Shown here piece after piece: positions 53,516-61,330 of a stretch of DNA of 64,000 bases. The DNA comes from Pseudomonas sp. R-28-1W-6. Lineage in GTDB: Bacteria > Pseudomonadota > Gammaproteobacteria > Pseudomonadales > Pseudomonadaceae. The stretch's first letter is position 1, and the number at the start of each line of letters is the position of its first letter. The notes beneath the pieces are model-generated. The model saw only the letters and a list, made by a program, of their open reading frames with translations, ran no database searches and was not told the origin of the DNA. The position numbers and the translations under genes are program-made. The stretch covers positions 62,001-126,000 of the forward strand of contig NZ_WELK01000006.1 in assembly GCF_009799925.1 (NCBI RefSeq). Reading direction: 5' to 3'.

Positions 53516-54517
53516 TCAGGGCTTCGGCCAGGCCAGCAGCACATCCAGCAGACGGTTGGCGAAGGCCCATTCGTTGTCGTACCAGGCCAGCACCTTGACC
53601 AGCTCGCCGCCCTGCACGCGGGTGTGGTTGAGGTCGACCACGCAGGACACCGGGTAGCCGTTGAAGTCGCAGGACACCAGCGGCAGCTCGTTGCACTCCA
53701 TCACCCCCAGCGGGAATTGCCGTGCGGCTTTCTGCAGGCTGGCGTTGATCGCCGCGCGGCTGGTCGGTCGTTCGCTGCTGAAGGTCAGGTCGAGCAGCGA
53801 CACGTTGGCGGTCGGCACGCGCACGGCCAGACCATCCAGGCGCCCGGCCAGATCCGGGATGACCAGGCCGATGGTCTTGGCTGCGCCGGTGCTGGTGGGG
53901 ATCATCGACTGCGCCGCGGCGCGGGCGCGGTAGAGATCGTTGTGGGTCTTGTCCAGCAGGTTCTGATCGTTGGTGTAGGCGTGTACGGTGGTCATCAGGC
54001 CCTGGCGGATGCCCACCGCGGCGTGCAGCGCCTGGGCCAGCGGGGCCAGGCAGTTGGTGGTGCAGGAGGCGTTGGAGACGATCTGCTGGTTGCCCAGCAG
54101 GTGGTGGTTGATGCCGTAGACCACGGTCAGGTCGGCGCTGTCCAGCGGGTGCGAGAGCAGCACCCGGGGCGCACCGGCGCTCAGGTGCTGTTCGGCCAGC
54201 GCGCGTTTCTTCAGCTTGCCGGTGCAGTCGACGACCACGTCGACGCCGAGCCGCTTCCAGGGCAGCCGGCCGATCTCGCGCTCGCCGAGCAGGCGAATCG
54301 ACTGGCCGTCGACCTGCAGGATGTCGTCGTGCAACTCGACCTGGCCATTGAAGCGACCGAAGGTGGAGTCGAAGCGGGTCAGGTGGGCGAGGGTGGGGAA
54401 CTCGCCGAGGTCATTGATCGCCTCGACGTGCAGCTGGCTTTGCAGCCCGCGCTGAAACAAGGCGCGAACCAGGGCGCGACCAATGCGCCCGTATCCGTTC
54501 AGGGCAATGCGCAGCAT
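53516..54517 (-). CDS. Type I glyceraldehyde-3-phosphate dehydrogenase
   Basis: 333 residues with NGYGRIGRALVRALF (NAD(P) binding), catalytic Cys in SNASCTTNCLAP, TVHAYTNDQNLLDKTHNDLYRARAAAQ, IPTSTGAAKTIGL and WYDNEWAFANRLLD. The STGAAK substrate loop fits phosphorylating GAPDH rather than erythrose-4-phosphate dehydrogenase. The GEFPTLAHLTRFDSTFGRF segment differs from the E. coli enzyme at the coenzyme-discriminating turn, so NAD or NADP preference is unsure. Pseudomonas carry several paralogues; this one is monocistronic and convergent with the DMT gene. Confidence 0.9.
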   Translation of the reverse strand: MLRIALNGYGRIGRALVRALFQRGLQSQLHVEAINDLGEFPTLAHLTRFDSTFGRFNGQVELHDDILQVDGQSIRLLGEREIGRLPWKRLGVDVVVDCTGKLKKRALAEQHLSAGAPRVLLSHPLDSADLTVVYGINHHLLGNQQIVSNASCTTNCLAPLAQALHAAVGIRQGLMTTVHAYTNDQNLLDKTHNDLYRARAAAQSMIPTSTGAAKTIGLVIPDLAGRLDGLAVRVPTANVSLLDLTFSSERPTSRAAINASLQKAARQFPLGVMECNELPLVSCDFNGYPVSCVVDLNHTRVQGGELVKVLAWYDNEWAFANRLLDVLLAWPKP

Positions 54518-54676
54518 GGCAGTCTCCCACTGGCGGGTTTGCCTAGAGCATAGGCGCCCGGCTGGCGGGCTGCCCCGCGGTGCTGCCTTCTAGAGGCTGA
54601 ACACAGTCGCAATAGCGGGCGACGCGCGCACCACAGGCTTGACCCGGGTACTGCTACGCGAGATCGAGGGCCGTTC

Positions 54677-55345
54677 TCAGCGGCTGCGCGCGCCACCGAT
54701 CGAGGCGCAGCCGCGCTGGACCTGGCCATTCAGGCGCAGTTCGGCGCTGAGGTGCTGCACCGTGCCGCTCATGCTGTCGGTGCAGCGTTGCGGGGCGACC
54801 CACAGCTCCAGGCGCTGGCCGTTGGCCTCGCTGCTGAGGCTGTAGCGGCCGTCCGGCAGCGCCTCTTCCAGGTACGGCAGCGCCAGCACCGGCTGGCCGG
54901 GGCGGAACAGGGCCAGGCCCTTGCCGGTGACGCTCAGGCTCCAGTCCGGCTCGTTGCCGCTGGCGCGCAGGAGCAGGCGGTTGAAGCCCGGCTCGTCGCA
55001 GCCGGGGCCTTCGCGCTGGATGCGGTAGACCTCGCTGAGCTGCAGCTTGCCGTCGCCGCCTTCTGCGCTGCCGGCCGCCAGCTGGCCGCGCAGGTCGGCG
55101 AACAGCGGACCGGGGCCATCGGCCAGGAGCAGTGCGGCCTCGCGCATGATGTCGCTGTTGCCGTCGTTGCCGATGCTGAGGCGGCGTTGCTCGCCGCAGG
55201 GGCGGAACTGCAGGGCGCCGTTGCTGGCGCTCAGTTCGCCCTGCAGGCGCAGGCTCGGTGCCGCCGGCTCGGGCTGCGTGGCGAACATCTGGCAGCCGGC
55301 GAACAGCGGCAGCAGGGCGAACAGCAGGGTACGGGCAGGCAACAT
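54677..55345 (-). CDS. COG3650-type lipoprotein
   Basis: 222 residues. Signal with lipobox LFAGCQ; the rest shows QGELSASNGALQFRPCGEQRR and GNEPDWSLSV, motifs I recall from the DUF/COG3650 group of periplasmic or outer membrane proteins, with five further Cys likely forming disulphides. The ATG at 55345 was preferred to a TTG six codons upstream because GGAGAG lies 7 bases before the ATG. Function unknown, possibly an envelope or heat-shock-related protein. Confidence 0.83.
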   Translation of the reverse strand: MLPARTLLFALLPLFAGCQMFATQPEPAAPSLRLQGELSASNGALQFRPCGEQRRLSIGNDGNSDIMREAALLLADGPGPLFADLRGQLAAGSAEGGDGKLQLSEVYRIQREGPGCDEPGFNRLLLRASGNEPDWSLSVTGKGLALFRPGQPVLALPYLEEALPDGRYSLSSEANGQRLELWVAPQRCTDSMSGTVQHLSAELRLNGQVQRGCASIGGARSR

Positions 55346-55475
55346 GAGGGGCTCTCCAGGCAAAGTGCGGCCACGTTACCCACAGCCGGCGCGCAGCTCA
55401 AGACACTAGGTACATTCCCAGGCCCGGCGACACGTGGCAGGCTAGGTGCCTTTGTCACTGCCAACGGATTTCCCC

Positions 55476-56138
55476 ATGTCCAGCGAAGCGCACAGCACCC
55501 CGGGCCAGGCCCCACTCAGCGCCGTGGAGGCGCGCATCCTCGGCTGCCTGATCGAGAAACAGGCGACCACCCCGGAAACCTACCCCCTGACCCTCAACGC
55601 CGTGCTGCTGGCCTGCAACCAGAAGACCAGCCGCGAGCCGCTGATGAACCTCACCGAGGGCCAGGTCGGCCAGGGCCTGCGCAGCCTCGAGGGGCGCGGC
55701 CTGAGCCGGCTGGTGATGGGTGGGCGCGCCGACCGCTGGGAGCAGCGCGCGGACAAGACCCTGGAACTGGTCAAACCGCAGGTGGCACTGATCGGCCTGC
55801 TGCTGTTGCGCGGCCCGCAGACCCTCAGCGAACTGCTCACGCGCAGCAATCGCCTGCATCCGTTCGAGGATGTGGCCGAAGTCCAGCACCAGCTGGAGCG
55901 CCTGGCCGCGCGCGAACTGGCCTGCCTGCTGCCGCGCCAGAGCGGGCAGCGCGAGGATCGTTACATGCACCTGCTCGGCGAGCCGGCCGACCTGGAGGCG
56001 CTGCTGGCCCTGCGCAGCCAGGCCGACAGCGCTCCGCGCGGCAGCAGCGCCGATGATGGGCGCCTCGCCGAGCTGGAGACGCGGGTGGCGACCCTGGAAG
56101 AGCGCCTGGCTCGCCTGGAAGCAGCCCTGGGTCAGTGA
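55476..56138 (+). CDS. YceH family (DUF480) winged-helix protein
   Basis: 220 residues: [30 protein letters not shown] is the YceH signature, with two winged-helix repeats ([21 protein letters not shown], then [19 protein letters not shown]) and a coiled-coil C-terminus ([22 protein letters not shown]). DNA-binding is implied by fold; no regulon is known. Start ATG at 55476; an in-frame upstream start ten codons earlier has no homology. Monocistronic, followed by a palindromic repeat. Confidence 0.92.
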   Translation: MSSEAHSTPGQAPLSAVEARILGCLIEKQATTPETYPLTLNAVLLACNQKTSREPLMNLTEGQVGQGLRSLEGRGLSRLVMGGRADRWEQRADKTLELVKPQVALIGLLLLRGPQTLSELLTRSNRLHPFEDVAEVQHQLERLAARELACLLPRQSGQREDRYMHLLGEPADLEALLALRSQADSAPRGSSADDGRLAELETRVATLEERLARLEAALGQ

Positions 56139-56166
56139 CCGCTCAAGAGCCTGTTTACGACTCCCG

Positions 56167-56227
56167 TAGGGTGCGCCAAGCGCACCGCAAGCCACACAAT
56201 GGCCTCTGGTGCGCACGGCGCACCCTA
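56167..56227. repeat. TAGGGTGCGC palindromic intergenic repeat, copy 4
   Basis: TAGGGTGCGCC (56167-56177) and GGCGCACCCTA (56217-56227) are 11-base inverted arms in the 233-base gap before the seven-gene unit. The rest of the gap (56228-56371) holds no gene; the ribosome-site hairpin is at 56338-56366. Confidence 0.85.
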
Positions 56228-56337
56228 GGCAAAGGACGTCCAAGTCCACATCCGTGTGGTCTTTGGCGCGGCCGTGAACGAAACGGGAACAGCCCCTAGC
56301 CCAGCTTCAGGATTCATTAAGACTCGCTGCCGATACT

Positions 56338-56366
56338 TCCCTCCATGAATTCGCCCCGTGGAGGGA
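56338..56366 (+). promoter_or_regulatory. Hairpin covering the ribosome binding site of the thermostable-hemolysin gene
   Basis: TCCCTCC (56338-56344) and GGAGGGA (56360-56366) are exact complements; the 3' arm is the ribosome binding site for the ATG at 56372. The 15-base loop includes the alternative start ATG at 56345. Folding would reduce initiation of the first gene of the operon. Seven G-C-rich pairs make it plausible, but short complements of a Shine-Dalgarno arise easily by chance. Confidence 0.4.
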
Positions 56367-56371
56367 GCCCG

Positions 56372-57049
56372 ATGCGCAATACCGACTGGAACATCCCCTT
56401 TCCCCTGCATTTCGGCAGCGATCCGCAGCAGCAGATGAGCCTCGACCTGGCCGGCGCCGAGGCCGCCGAGCGGGCGGCGCTGGAGCAGTTTATCCAGGCG
56501 CGCTTCAGCGAGGCGCATGGCGCCGCCGTCGCCCACTTCATGCCCGACCTGCTCGGCCTGTACAGCAAGGACGGCGCCTTGACCGCCGTCTCTGGTGCGC
56601 GCCTGGCCACCCAGGAACCGCTGTTCCTCGAACAGTACCTGGAGGAGCCGGTGCAGCAGGTGATCGGCCGTCTGCAGGGGCGCCCGGTGGCGCGTGGCGA
56701 TATCGTCGAAGTCGGCAACCTGGCCGCCAGCAGCGCCGGCAGCGCGCGGCTGATCATCGTCGCCATGACCTGCCTGCTGGCCCAGCGCGGCCTGGAGTGG
56801 GTGGTGTTCACCGGCGCCGCCGGCCTGATCAACAGCTTCCGCCGCCTGGGCCTGGAACCGCTGCGCCTGTGCGAGGCCGACCCGCTGCGCCTCGGCGAGG
56901 AGCGGCATGCCTGGGGCGATTACTACGTGCATCGCCCGCAGGTGTTCGCCGGCAATATCCGCTATGGCTATCGGCGCCTGCAGGAACAGGACGTGCCGGC
57001 ACGTCTGGGTTTTCCTGCGGCCTGTCTGGAGGACAGCCATGCAGCCTGA
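56372..57049 (+). CDS. Thermostable hemolysin family protein
   Basis: 225 residues (MRNTDWNIPFPLHFG...). Matches the T_hemolysin family, which Pfam places near GNAT acetyltransferases, with no signal peptide and no membrane span. Motifs: RDIVEVGNLAASSAG region (about 115), ARLIIVAMTCLLAQRG and GLINSFRRLGLEPLRL, the last resembling a GNAT CoA-binding turn. The haemolytic label of the family rests on Vibrio proteins and may not apply. ATG 56372 is chosen over 56345 because GGAGGGA precedes it. It overlaps the ligase ATG by 11 bases and heads the seven-gene unit. Confidence 0.87.
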   Translation: MRNTDWNIPFPLHFGSDPQQQMSLDLAGAEAAERAALEQFIQARFSEAHGAAVAHFMPDLLGLYSKDGALTAVSGARLATQEPLFLEQYLEEPVQQVIGRLQGRPVARGDIVEVGNLAASSAGSARLIIVAMTCLLAQRGLEWVVFTGAAGLINSFRRLGLEPLRLCEADPLRLGEERHAWGDYYVHRPQVFAGNIRYGYRRLQEQDVPARLGFPAACLEDSHAA

Positions 57050-58520
57050 AATGCGATACCTGCACGACGCGCTGAGCCGCCATGCCAGCGAGCGCCCGCA
57101 GCAGATCGCCCTATGGGGCGACAGTGCGCGGATCGACTACCAGAGCCTGCTGGCCGAGGTGCAGCAGCGCCAGGCCGTGCTCCGCCAGCAGGGCGTCGAG
57201 GTGTTCGCCCTGGCCATGGACAACGGCCCCGAGGCCGTGCTCTGGGACCTGGCCGGGCTGTTCGCCGGGATCGCCTGCGTGATCCTGCCGCCGTTCTTCA
57301 GCCCGGCCCAGCGCGCCCACTGCCTGCAGCAGAGCGGCGTCAGCCTGGTGCTGGCCGATGCCGGCATGAGTGCCGAGCTGGAGGCCCTGGGTTTCCGGCG
57401 TGACCGGCAATTCTGGCGCGCCAGCCAGCCGGTCCGCGGCCTGCTGCTGCCGGCCGGCACGGCGAAGATCACCTATACCTCCGGCACCACCGGCGCACCG
57501 AAAGGCGTGTGCCTGAGCGCCGAGGCATTGCTGCGGGTGGTGCGCGAACTGGAGCAGGCCAGCCGCTCCAGCGCGCCCCAGCAGTACCTGGCCGTGCTGC
57601 CCCTGGCGGTGCTGCTGGAGAACCTCGGCATCTACGCCGCCCTGCTGGCCGGCGCCACGCTCAGCGTGCCGTCGCAGCGCGAGCTGGGCATCAGTGGCGC
57701 CACCGGGGTCGACTGGGTGCGCCTGTTCGGCATGATGGCGGCGCGCAATACGCAAAGCATGATCCTGGTGCCGCAGCTGCTGCTCGGCCTGGTCGTGGCG
57801 GTCGAGCGCGGCGCCTTCCCGGCCGCCAACCTGCGCTTCGTCGCGGTTGGCGGGGCGCGGGTCTCGGCGGATCTGCTGGCCCGTGCGGCCAAGGTCGGCC
57901 TGCCGGTGTTCGAGGGCTACGGCCTGTCCGAATGCGCGTCGGTGGTCTGCCTCAATCGCCCCGAGGCCAACCGCCCCGGCACCGTCGGCCGGCCGTTGCC
58001 GCACGTCCAGGTGCGCCTGGGCGACGACGGCGAGGTGCTGGTCAAGGGCACGACCCTGCTCGGTTACCTGGGCGAGCCGGCGTTTACCGGTGAGTGGTGG
58101 CCGACCGGCGATATCGGCGAGTTCGATGCCGATGGCTACCTGCAACTGCGCGGACGCAAGAAGCACCAGTTCGTCACCAGCTTCGGCCGCAACGTCAACC
58201 CGGACTGGGTCGAGGCCGAACTGACCCAGCGCGCCGGCATCGCCCAGGCCTTCGTCTACGGCGAGGGCATGAGCCAGAACGTCGCGCTGCTCTGGCCGCG
58301 CGACCCGGCCTGCAGCGACGCGCTGCTGCAGGCGGCGGTGGACGAGGCCAACGCCGGCCTGCCCGATTACGCCCGGGTGCACCACTGGCTGCGCCTGGCC
58401 GAACCCTTTACCCCGGACAACGGCCTGCTCACGGCCAATGGCCGGCAGCGCCGCGAGGCCATTCTGGCCCGCTACCGCGAACAGCTTTGCCCATCCCTTT
58501 CTTCATCTGTCAGTGCCTGA
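57039..58520 (+). CDS. AMP-binding acyl/aryl ligase
   Basis: 493-residue ANL-superfamily enzyme that adenylates a carboxylic acid, then usually makes its CoA or carrier thioester. ATP motif TYTSGTTGAPKG (145-156), FEGYGLSECASVV, TGDIGEFDADGYL, GRKKHQFVTSFGRNVNPDWVE and the C-terminal LLTANGRQRREA. The A10 position normally holds a catalytic Lys; here the residue after Asn-Gly is Arg. The substrate is unknown; the binding pocket region is not diagnostic. Starts inside the hemolysin-family gene and is 10 bases before the metalloenzyme gene, so operonic. Confidence 0.88.
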   Translation: MQPEMRYLHDALSRHASERPQQIALWGDSARIDYQSLLAEVQQRQAVLRQQGVEVFALAMDNGPEAVLWDLAGLFAGIACVILPPFFSPAQRAHCLQQSGVSLVLADAGMSAELEALGFRRDRQFWRASQPVRGLLLPAGTAKITYTSGTTGAPKGVCLSAEALLRVVRELEQASRSSAPQQYLAVLPLAVLLENLGIYAALLAGATLSVPSQRELGISGATGVDWVRLFGMMAARNTQSMILVPQLLLGLVVAVERGAFPAANLRFVAVGGARVSADLLARAAKVGLPVFEGYGLSECASVVCLNRPEANRPGTVGRPLPHVQVRLGDDGEVLVKGTTLLGYLGEPAFTGEWWPTGDIGEFDADGYLQLRGRKKHQFVTSFGRNVNPDWVEAELTQRAGIAQAFVYGEGMSQNVALLWPRDPACSDALLQAAVDEANAGLPDYARVHHWLRLAEPFTPDNGLLTANGRQRREAILARYREQLCPSLSSSVSA

Positions 58521-58530
58521 GGTATTCCCC

Positions 58531-59205
58531 ATGAGTTTCTTCGACCAACTGCAAGCCGCTACCGCCAGCGAACGTGAAGCCCTGTTCAGCGTGCCGGTGA
58601 TTCAGGACGCCCTGGCCGGCAAGGTCAGCCTGGACAGCTACATCGCCTTCCTGACCCAGGCCTACTACCACGTGCGCCACACCGTGCCGCTGCTGATGGC
58701 CAGCGGCGCGCGCCTGCCGGCCCGCCTGGAGTGGCTGCGCCAGGCCGTGTGCGAGTACATCGAGGAGGAGTACGGCCACGAGCAGTGGATCCTCAGCGAC
58801 ATCGCCGCCTGTGGTGGCGACCGCGACGCCGTGCGTGACGGCCAGCCGAGCCAGGCCATCGAGCTGATGGTCAGCTTCCTCTACGACACCATCGCCCGTG
58901 GCAACCCGGTCGGGCTGTTCGGCATGGTCAACGTGCTCGAAGGCACCAGCATCGCCCTGGCCAGCCAGGCGGCCGGCACCATCCAGGAGCGCCTGGGCCT
59001 GCCCAAGGAAGCCTTCAGCTACCTGTTCTCCCACGGCGCCCTGGACATCGGCCACATGCAGACCTACCGCGGCCTGATGGACCGCCTGGACAACGAGCAA
59101 GACCAGGCCGCGGTGATCCACGCCAGCAAGGTGGTCTATCGCCTGTACACCGAAATGTTCCGCGGCCTGCCGCGCAGCAACGAGGTGCAGCATGCGGCTG
59201 CCTGA
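58531..59205 (+). CDS. Haem-oxygenase-like diiron enzyme (annotated TenA-type)
   Basis: 224 residues, all-helical TenA/PqqC/haem-oxygenase fold. Candidate metal ligands fall on successive helices: H47 and H50 (YYHVRH), E79/E80 and H83 (EEEYGHEQW), E137 (NVLEGTS), H168, D172 and H175 (SHGALDIGHMQTY). This Glu/His/Asp pattern fits the haem-oxygenase-like diiron oxygenase and oxidase superfamily rather than thiaminase TenA, which uses Cys. Such enzymes oxidise amino groups or decarboxylate or desaturate fatty acids, and a substrate made by the neighbouring ligase is suggested. Sequence is not close to UndA as I recall it. Confidence 0.82.
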   Translation: MSFFDQLQAATASEREALFSVPVIQDALAGKVSLDSYIAFLTQAYYHVRHTVPLLMASGARLPARLEWLRQAVCEYIEEEYGHEQWILSDIAACGGDRDAVRDGQPSQAIELMVSFLYDTIARGNPVGLFGMVNVLEGTSIALASQAAGTIQERLGLPKEAFSYLFSHGALDIGHMQTYRGLMDRLDNEQDQAAVIHASKVVYRLYTEMFRGLPRSNEVQHAAA

Positions 59206-60001
59206 GTGCCGGGCGCTGCTCACCGGGGCCAGCGGCGGCATCGGCCTGGCCCTGGCCGAGCAGCTGTGTGCCGGCGGTGCCCAGCTGCTGGCGGTGTCGC
59301 GCCATGTGCAGGGCCTGGAGGCCCTGCAGCAGCGCTATCCTAAGCAGGTGCGCAGCCTGGCCGCGGACCTGACCAGCGCCAGCGGGCGCCAGGCGGTGGT
59401 CGAGGCGGCGCGCGCCATGGGCGGGCTCAACCTGCTGATCAATGCCGCCGGGACCAATCGCTTCGCCCTGCTTGAGCAGCTGGAAGAGCAGCAGATCGCC
59501 GAGATGTTCGAGCTCAACGTGGTCGCCACGCTGCAGCTGACCCGGGCGCTGCTGCCGATCCTGCGCCAGCAGCGCCATGCCCTGGTGGTCAACGTCGGTT
59601 CCATCTACGGCTCGATCGGCTACCCGGGCTACGCCACCTACTGTGCCAGCAAGTTCGCCCTGCGCGGCTTCTCCGAGGCGCTGCGCCGCGAGCTGGCCGA
59701 TACCAGTGTCGGCGTGCTCTACGTCGCGCCGCGCGCCACCCGCACCAGCATGAACAGCTCGGCGGCGATGGCGCTCAACGAGGCGCTCAAGGCCACCACC
59801 GACTCGCCCGAACGGGTGGCCGGGGCGGTGATGGCCGCCATCGAGAAGAACCTCAACGAGCTCTATCTCGGCTGGCCGGAGAAGTTCTTCGTGCGTCTCA
59901 ACGGCATGTTGCCGGGGCTGGTCGACCGCGCGCTGCGCAAGCAGCTGCCGCTGATCCGTCATTTCAGTGCTCACACCCCAGACAAGGAAACCACCCGATG
60001 A
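59192..60001 (+). CDS. Short-chain dehydrogenase/reductase
   Basis: 269-residue SDR with TGASGGIGLALAEQL cofactor motif, NAAGTNRF, Ser of NVGSIYGSIG and catalytic YATYCASKFALRG (Tyr, Lys). Overlaps the metalloenzyme gene by 14 bases and the TPR gene by ATGA. It probably reduces or oxidises the product of the diiron step. C-terminal part (GWPEKFFVRLNGMLPGLVDRALRKQLP) is membrane-seeking, as in lipid-active SDRs. Another SDR at 40267 shares little beyond fold. Confidence 0.9.
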   Translation: MRLPECRALLTGASGGIGLALAEQLCAGGAQLLAVSRHVQGLEALQQRYPKQVRSLAADLTSASGRQAVVEAARAMGGLNLLINAAGTNRFALLEQLEEQQIAEMFELNVVATLQLTRALLPILRQQRHALVVNVGSIYGSIGYPGYATYCASKFALRGFSEALRRELADTSVGVLYVAPRATRTSMNSSAAMALNEALKATTDSPERVAGAVMAAIEKNLNELYLGWPEKFFVRLNGMLPGLVDRALRKQLPLIRHFSAHTPDKETTR

Positions 60002-60642
60002 ACAAGTTTCTCTTCGTATGCCTGAGCCTGTGCCTCAGCGTGCCGGCCTGGGCCCTGGATGAGGCCGGCAGCCAGCGCCTCAAGCAGGTGCAGACACGCT
60101 GGGCCGAGATCCAGTACCAGACGCCGGACGCGCAGAAGGAAAAGGCCTTCGAGCAGCTGGCCGCGCAAACCACCGCCTTCACCCGCGAGCAGCCGCAGGC
60201 GGCCGAAGCCTGGGTCTGGCACGGCATCGTCACCAGCAGCTGGGCCGGCGCCCAGGGCGGCCTGGGTGCGCTGGGCAAGGCCAAGAGCGCGCGCGATGCC
60301 CTGGAAAAATCCATCCAGCTCGACCCGGCCGCCCTGCAAGGATCGGCCTACACCAGCCTGGGAACCCTGTATGCGCGCGTACCGGGCTGGCCGGTGGGTT
60401 TCGGCGACGAGGAGAAGGCCCAGCAGCTGCTGCAGCAGGCGCTCAAGCTCAACCCCAACGGCATCGACAGCCTGTATTTCTGGGGCGACTACCTTTACCG
60501 CCAGGACAAATTCGCCGAAGCTCGTGAGGCGCTGCTCAAGGCCAAGCAGGCGCCGGCCCGTCCGGGACGCGAGCTGGCCGACCAGGGACGACAGGGCGAG
60601 ATCGACACCCTGCTCAAGGCCGTGGAAGAAGAGCTGCAATAA
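59998..60642 (+). CDS. Exported TPR-like protein
   Basis: 214 residues. Signal peptide MNKFLFVCLSLCLSVPAWA, then helical repeats: AEAWVWHGIVTSSWAG, LDPAALQGSAYTSLGTLYAR and the LNPNGIDSLYFWGDYLYRQ segment, which follow the TPR spacing, with an acidic C-terminus. Such proteins scaffold periplasmic complexes. It overlaps the SDR stop by ATGA and is followed by the two-component genes after 25 bases, so it is part of the same unit. The direct ligand is unknown. Confidence 0.85.
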   Translation: MNKFLFVCLSLCLSVPAWALDEAGSQRLKQVQTRWAEIQYQTPDAQKEKAFEQLAAQTTAFTREQPQAAEAWVWHGIVTSSWAGAQGGLGALGKAKSARDALEKSIQLDPAALQGSAYTSLGTLYARVPGWPVGFGDEEKAQQLLQQALKLNPNGIDSLYFWGDYLYRQDKFAEAREALLKAKQAPARPGRELADQGRQGEIDTLLKAVEEELQ

Positions 60643-60667
60643 AGAACAACTGAACTAAGGGCACAGC

Positions 60668-61330
60668 ATGCGGTTATTGTTGGTCGAGGATGAACCGGCC
60701 CTCGGCGAGGGTCTGCGCCTGGCATTGCGCCAGGAGGGCTACACGGTGGATTGGCTGCAGGATGGCGTCAGCGCGGCGCACGCCCTGCTCAGCGAAGACT
60801 TCGACCTGCTGGTGCTCGACCTCGGCTTGCCGCGCCTGAGCGGCATCCAGGTGCTGCAGCAGCTGCGCAAGAGCGGTTCGGCCCTGCCGGTGCTGATCCT
60901 CACGGCGCGCGACGCCACCGAGGACCGCATCGCCGGGCTGGACGCCGGCGCCGACGACTACCTGATCAAGCCCTTCGACCTCGACGAGCTCAAGGCGCGC
61001 CTGCGCGCCTTGCTGCGCCGCAGCGCCGGGCGTGCCGAGCTGCGCATCGAGCACGCCGGGGTCAGCCTCGACCCCTCCACCCAGCAGGTTTCCTACCAGG
61101 GCAAGGCGGTGCCGATGACGCCCAAGGAATACCTGCTGCTGCACGAGCTGCTGTCGCAGCCGGGCAAGGTGCTGACCCGCGAGCGCCTGGCCCAGTCGCT
61201 CTACGGCTGGGACGAGGAGGCCGAGAGCAACACCCTGGAAGTGCACATCCACCACTTGCGCAAGAAGCTGTTCAACAACCTGATCCGTACCGTGCGCGGG
61301 GTCGGCTACCTGGTGGAAGAACAGCCATGA
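60668..61330 (+). CDS. OmpR-family response regulator
   Basis: 220 residues. Receiver domain with acidic LVEDEP (about 7-12), phospho-acceptor Asp in LVLDLGLPR (about residue 52) and Lys in IKPFDLDEL; then an OmpR winged helix with LTPKEYLLLHELLSQ, TRERLAQSLYGWDEEAESNT and RKKLFNNLIRTVRGVGYLV. Close to QseB/PmrA-type regulators. It presumably controls the operon that it ends, and perhaps others. Its stop overlaps the kinase ATG. Confidence 0.95.
   Translation: MRLLLVEDEPALGEGLRLALRQEGYTVDWLQDGVSAAHALLSEDFDLLVLDLGLPRLSGIQVLQQLRKSGSALPVLILTARDATEDRIAGLDAGADDYLIKPFDLDELKARLRALLRRSAGRAELRIEHAGVSLDPSTQQVSYQGKAVPMTPKEYLLLHELLSQPGKVLTRERLAQSLYGWDEEAESNTLEVHIHHLRKKLFNNLIRTVRGVGYLVEEQP

Noticed and set aside
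58531..59205. UndA-type 1-alkene synthase
   Set aside because: The fold is shared, but the sequence as I recall for UndA does not align beyond ligand-like residues; product not claimed.
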